This document shows, piece after piece, positions 6,273 through 8,391 of a stretch of DNA of 8,391 bases. The DNA is taken from NCBI GenBank assembly GCA_903913365.1, contig CAIWKW010000218.1, positions 1-8,391 on the forward strand. The letters run 5' to 3'. The translations under genes and the position numbers were made by a program. Numbering within the stretch: the stretch's first letter is position 1; each line of letters starts with the position of its first letter. The notes beneath the pieces were generated by a model. That model searched no databases. It was not told the DNA's origin and worked only from the letters and a program-made list of their open reading frames with translations. The stretch is from Candidatus Doudnabacteria bacterium. Lineage in GTDB: Bacteria > Patescibacteriota > Doudnabacteria > UBA920.

Positions 6273-6947
6273 ATGATTAAAAATTTAAGATTAAAAATTT
6301 CAGAGAGAAAAACCGGATACTTGATGTTTTTAAACAACAAAAATGAGCCTGGGTTTACTCTGATAGAAATTATGGTTGCCGTGTTCGGCTTTTCGCTTAT
6401 TGCCTGGGGCGTGATTGGCTTGGTCTCCAATGTATTTTTTTCGGCAAACCAGCAGAGCGGACTTTTGAGTGACGCGGATCAGGCCAGAAAATTGGCGTTT
6501 CAAATAGCCTATGAAATTCGCGACGCCCAAACCGCTCCAAACGGCGCTTATGTTTTGGACACGGCCGGCGACCAGCAGATTATTTTTTACTCCAACAGCG
6601 ATGTGGATACCTCAATTGAAAGAATCCGTTATTTCGTACAAAACGGCAAGCTTTGGAAAGGGAATACTGAATATTCCGGCGGCGCCTATAATACCAGTAC
6701 CGAACAGACTGCTGTGGTTCAGAATAATTTAGCAGCGGGTGCAAATCCAATTTTCTATTATTACGACGGGAGTTTTGTGGGATCTTCAACGCAGAGTTCC
6801 CTGATTCAGCCGGTTAACGTTACCCAGGTTAAATTTATTAAAATTGTTTTACCGATTGTTGACAAAGCCGGCGTAAAAAACACCAACACCTACACAATAA
6901 CGGCCGGTGCGGCAATTAGAAATTTAAAAACTAATTTGGGACAGTAG
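6273..6947 (+). CDS. PulJ/PilW-like prepilin (minor pilin)
   Basis: 224 residues. The prepilin signature PGFTLIEIMVAVFGF places the peptidase site between G27 and F28, with Glu at +5 (E32) and a membrane helix at about 28-50. The following DADQARKLAFQIAYEIRDA helix and a moderately sized beta globular part (IIFYSNS, IRYFVQNGKLWKG, VKFIKIVL) resemble the GspJ/PulJ/PilW class of minor pseudopilins. The start is uncertain: this ATG is 8 bases after the previous stop, but its first ten codons lie in an AT-rich 14-base duplication, and ATG at 6324 would leave a 10-residue leader (MFLNNKNEPG), equally normal for prepilins. Neither has a clear Shine-Dalgarno. Second gene of the pilin operon; expected to enter the pilus-initiating minor pilin complex after peptidase cleavage. 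Confidence 0.85.
   Translation: MIKNLRLKISERKTGYLMFLNNKNEPGFTLIEIMVAVFGFSLIAWGVIGLVSNVFFSANQQSGLLSDADQARKLAFQIAYEIRDAQTAPNGAYVLDTAGDQQIIFYSNSDVDTSIERIRYFVQNGKLWKGNTEYSGGAYNTSTEQTAVVQNNLAAGANPIFYYYDGSFVGSSTQSSLIQPVNVTQVKFIKIVLPIVDKAGVKNTNTYTITAGAAIRNLKTNLGQ
6275..6300. repeat. 12-bp direct repeat spaced by 2 bases at a prepilin gene start
   Basis: GATTAAAAATTT occurs at 6275-6286 and 6289-6300, a 14-base period. It spans the first codons of the longest reading of the second prepilin gene and yields a low-complexity Lys/Leu/Ile/Asn leader. This makes the downstream ATG at 6324 a serious alternative start. Confidence 0.8.
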
Positions 6948-6970
6948 CAATTGAGTATGTAATGTGTAGC

Positions 6971-6976
6971 AGAGGT
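6971..6976 (+). promoter_or_regulatory. Ribosome binding site deciding the start of the PilX-like gene
   Basis: AGAGGT (6971-6976) contains GAGGT, complementary to the 16S anti-Shine-Dalgarno. It is followed by a 9-base A-rich spacer and ATG at 6986. This favours 6986 over the upstream in-frame ATG at 6962, which has no such site. It is the only convincing Shine-Dalgarno seen ahead of a gene in this window. Confidence 0.6.
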
Positions 6977-6985
6977 CAAAAAGTT

Positions 6986-8377
6986 ATGGACACAAATACG
7001 TTAACAAAACAAAAAGGCAGCATTTTTATTTTCCTGGTGGTGATTATTTTTATTTTCAGCTTGGTTATGCTAGGGCTTATGTCTTATGCGACCATGGAGC
7101 TGAGGGTTACCAGAAGTTCCATAAACCGGGAGCAGGCCTTTCAGATTGCCGAAGCCGGGATAAATTATTACGAGTGGCATTTGGCTAATTTTCCCAATGA
7201 TTTTTGGGACGGTAACGCGAGTACCACATCCGGACCATATGTTCACAATTATCTGGATTCTTCAAATAACCAAATAATTGGAAAATTTAGCCTAACAATT
7301 ACTCCTCCTCCAACCGGCTCTACCGTAACGACTATTCAATCAAACGGTTATACTTTGGCAGCTCCGGGTACAGACCGTACAATAGTGGTAAGATATGGTA
7401 TTCCGTCTCTGGCTCAGTACGCCTTTTTAACCAATAGCGATGCCTGGATAGGGGAAAACGAGACAATCAACGGGCAATTTTTTACCAATGGCGGTTTGCG
7501 TTTTGACGGTACCGGCAATGCCCCGATTATGTCCGCAAAAAGTACTTACACTTGTCAAAGTTGGTCCGGCAGCCCTTGCCCGGCAAACAAAAACGGAATT
7601 TGGGGATCAGCCACGCAGTCCACCAAAAATTTTTGGCAGTATCCTGTGCCAAATACGGATTTTTCCGCCATTACTGCGAACTTGGCCACAATGAAAAGCA
7701 GTGCCCAAAGCAGCGGTATTTATTTATTGCCTTCTGGGGGCAGCGGTTATTCATTGGTATTTAAAAGCGACGGTACTGTTGATATCTATAAAGTAACTTC
7801 GCTGAAAAGTGATCCTAACGGTAAGGATGTTAATGGCACCGTTCATTCGGAAAATATCGATTGGAGCACCAGGTCATGGCAAAGCAATAAACCTATTCCG
7901 GCTAATGGTATAATTTATGTTGAGGATAATACCTGGGTGGAAGGGACGGTAAAAGGAAGAGTAATGGTGGCCGCCGCTGTTCTGCCTCAACCTACCAATC
8001 CGCCTGATATTATTATTCAAAATAACATAACATATTTGGCTAAAGACGGGACAAATTCTTTAGGGCTGATTGCCCAAGGCGATTTTTTAATCGGATATAC
8101 TGCGCCTTCGAATTTGGAGATAGACGGGGCGATAGTTTCCCAAACCGGCAGTGCTCAAATATATGATTTCGGCAGCGTAAAAGACACTATAACAATTTTT
8201 GGCGCAGTGGCAAGTTATGGGGTGTGGACTTGGACTTGGGTTGACGGCGGCGGTAATACGATTTCGGGGTATGCCAACACCGTCACGGTGTATGATGCAA
8301 ATTTATTATATTCTCCTCCTCCAAGTTTTCCTTTATCGAACAGTGGGTATCAACAAATTTCTTGGAATGGGTATTAG
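6986..8377 (+). CDS. PilX-like pilus assembly protein (minor pilin-like) with large beta-rich passenger
   Basis: 463 residues from the Shine-Dalgarno-supported ATG; an in-frame ATG at 6962 would add 8 residues. The N-terminus KQKGSIFIFLVVIIF leads a membrane helix (about 12-35), then SYATMELRVTRSS and REQAFQIAEAGINYYEWHL (49-66). The AFQIAEAG segment is the hallmark of the PilX N-terminal family, which usually lacks the GFTLIE box. The exterior part is beta-rich: GENETINGQFFTNGGLRF (156-173), a loop with C190 and C198 that could form a disulfide, and strands GIIYVEDNTWVEGTVKGRVMVAAA (308-331) that resemble stacked solenoid strands. Then come LGLIAQGDFLIG and a closing YDANLLYSPPPSFPL...ISWNGY. 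Third gene of the pilin operon, 38 bases after the preceding stop. By analogy with PilVWX it should help initiate or cap pili; the passenger's target is unknown. Confidence 0.85.
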   Translation: MDTNTLTKQKGSIFIFLVVIIFIFSLVMLGLMSYATMELRVTRSSINREQAFQIAEAGINYYEWHLANFPNDFWDGNASTTSGPYVHNYLDSSNNQIIGKFSLTITPPPTGSTVTTIQSNGYTLAAPGTDRTIVVRYGIPSLAQYAFLTNSDAWIGENETINGQFFTNGGLRFDGTGNAPIMSAKSTYTCQSWSGSPCPANKNGIWGSATQSTKNFWQYPVPNTDFSAITANLATMKSSAQSSGIYLLPSGGSGYSLVFKSDGTVDIYKVTSLKSDPNGKDVNGTVHSENIDWSTRSWQSNKPIPANGIIYVEDNTWVEGTVKGRVMVAAAVLPQPTNPPDIIIQNNITYLAKDGTNSLGLIAQGDFLIGYTAPSNLEIDGAIVSQTGSAQIYDFGSVKDTITIFGAVASYGVWTWTWVDGGGNTISGYANTVTVYDANLLYSPPPSFPLSNSGYQQISWNGY

Positions 8378-8391
8378 CAGCACCGCTTTAG

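Noticed and set aside
362..8377. Recoding of TGA (as in Gracilibacteria/Absconditabacteria), suggested because none of the six intact genes ends in TGA
   Set aside because: All six genes read through complete domains without internal in-frame TGA and end in TAA or TAG; six stops are too few to infer recoding.

Overview
The window looks like chromosomal DNA of an uncultivated Candidate Phyla Radiation (Patescibacteria) bacterium. This is inferred from content, not proven. The genes are packed on one strand, most starts lack a clear Shine-Dalgarno sequence, and several families and architectures are ones I associate with CPR genomes: a membrane-anchored MEMO-like protein, a KPVIYLYP-motif surface protein, a solitary YbhB/PEBP protein, and minor pilins with long beta-rich passengers. 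Short palindromic and tandem repeats fill the gaps. GC is roughly 43-45% by sampling, except the left edge.

Layout: (1) Bases 1-296 are strongly AT-rich (60 of the first 240 bases are G or C, 25%). They encode part of the N-terminal arm and linker of a seryl-tRNA synthetase, readable only across two frame changes, so this is a pseudogene or poor-quality sequence. (2) It stops at a near-perfect 20-bp inverted repeat (297-349). (3) Two zero-gap genes follow (362-3712): a membrane-anchored MEMO-like protein whose tail resembles a degenerate CapA phosphoesterase domain, and a membrane-anchored protein with a C-terminal KPVIYLYP domain. (4) A 168-base spacer (3713-3880) is full of short tandem, direct and inverted repeats. 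(5) A PEBP/YbhB-type protein lies at 3881-4321. (6) An extended -10 promoter (about 4352-4381) precedes a three-gene minor pilin operon (4438-8377): a prepilin with tandem carboxypeptidase-regulatory-like domains and a beta-sandwich nested in the third one, a PulJ/PilW-like prepilin, and a PilX-like protein.

Functional picture: nearly everything intact is predicted to act at or outside the cytoplasmic membrane. The last three genes match the logic of minor pilin sets that prime and cap type IV pili, with the first carrying a likely display or adhesion passenger. The major pilin, assembly ATPases, PilC and the prepilin peptidase are not in this window. The MEMO/KPVIYLYP pair is translationally linked and may form an envelope module of unknown function. 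The best candidates for something undescribed are this pair and the nested-domain minor pilin.
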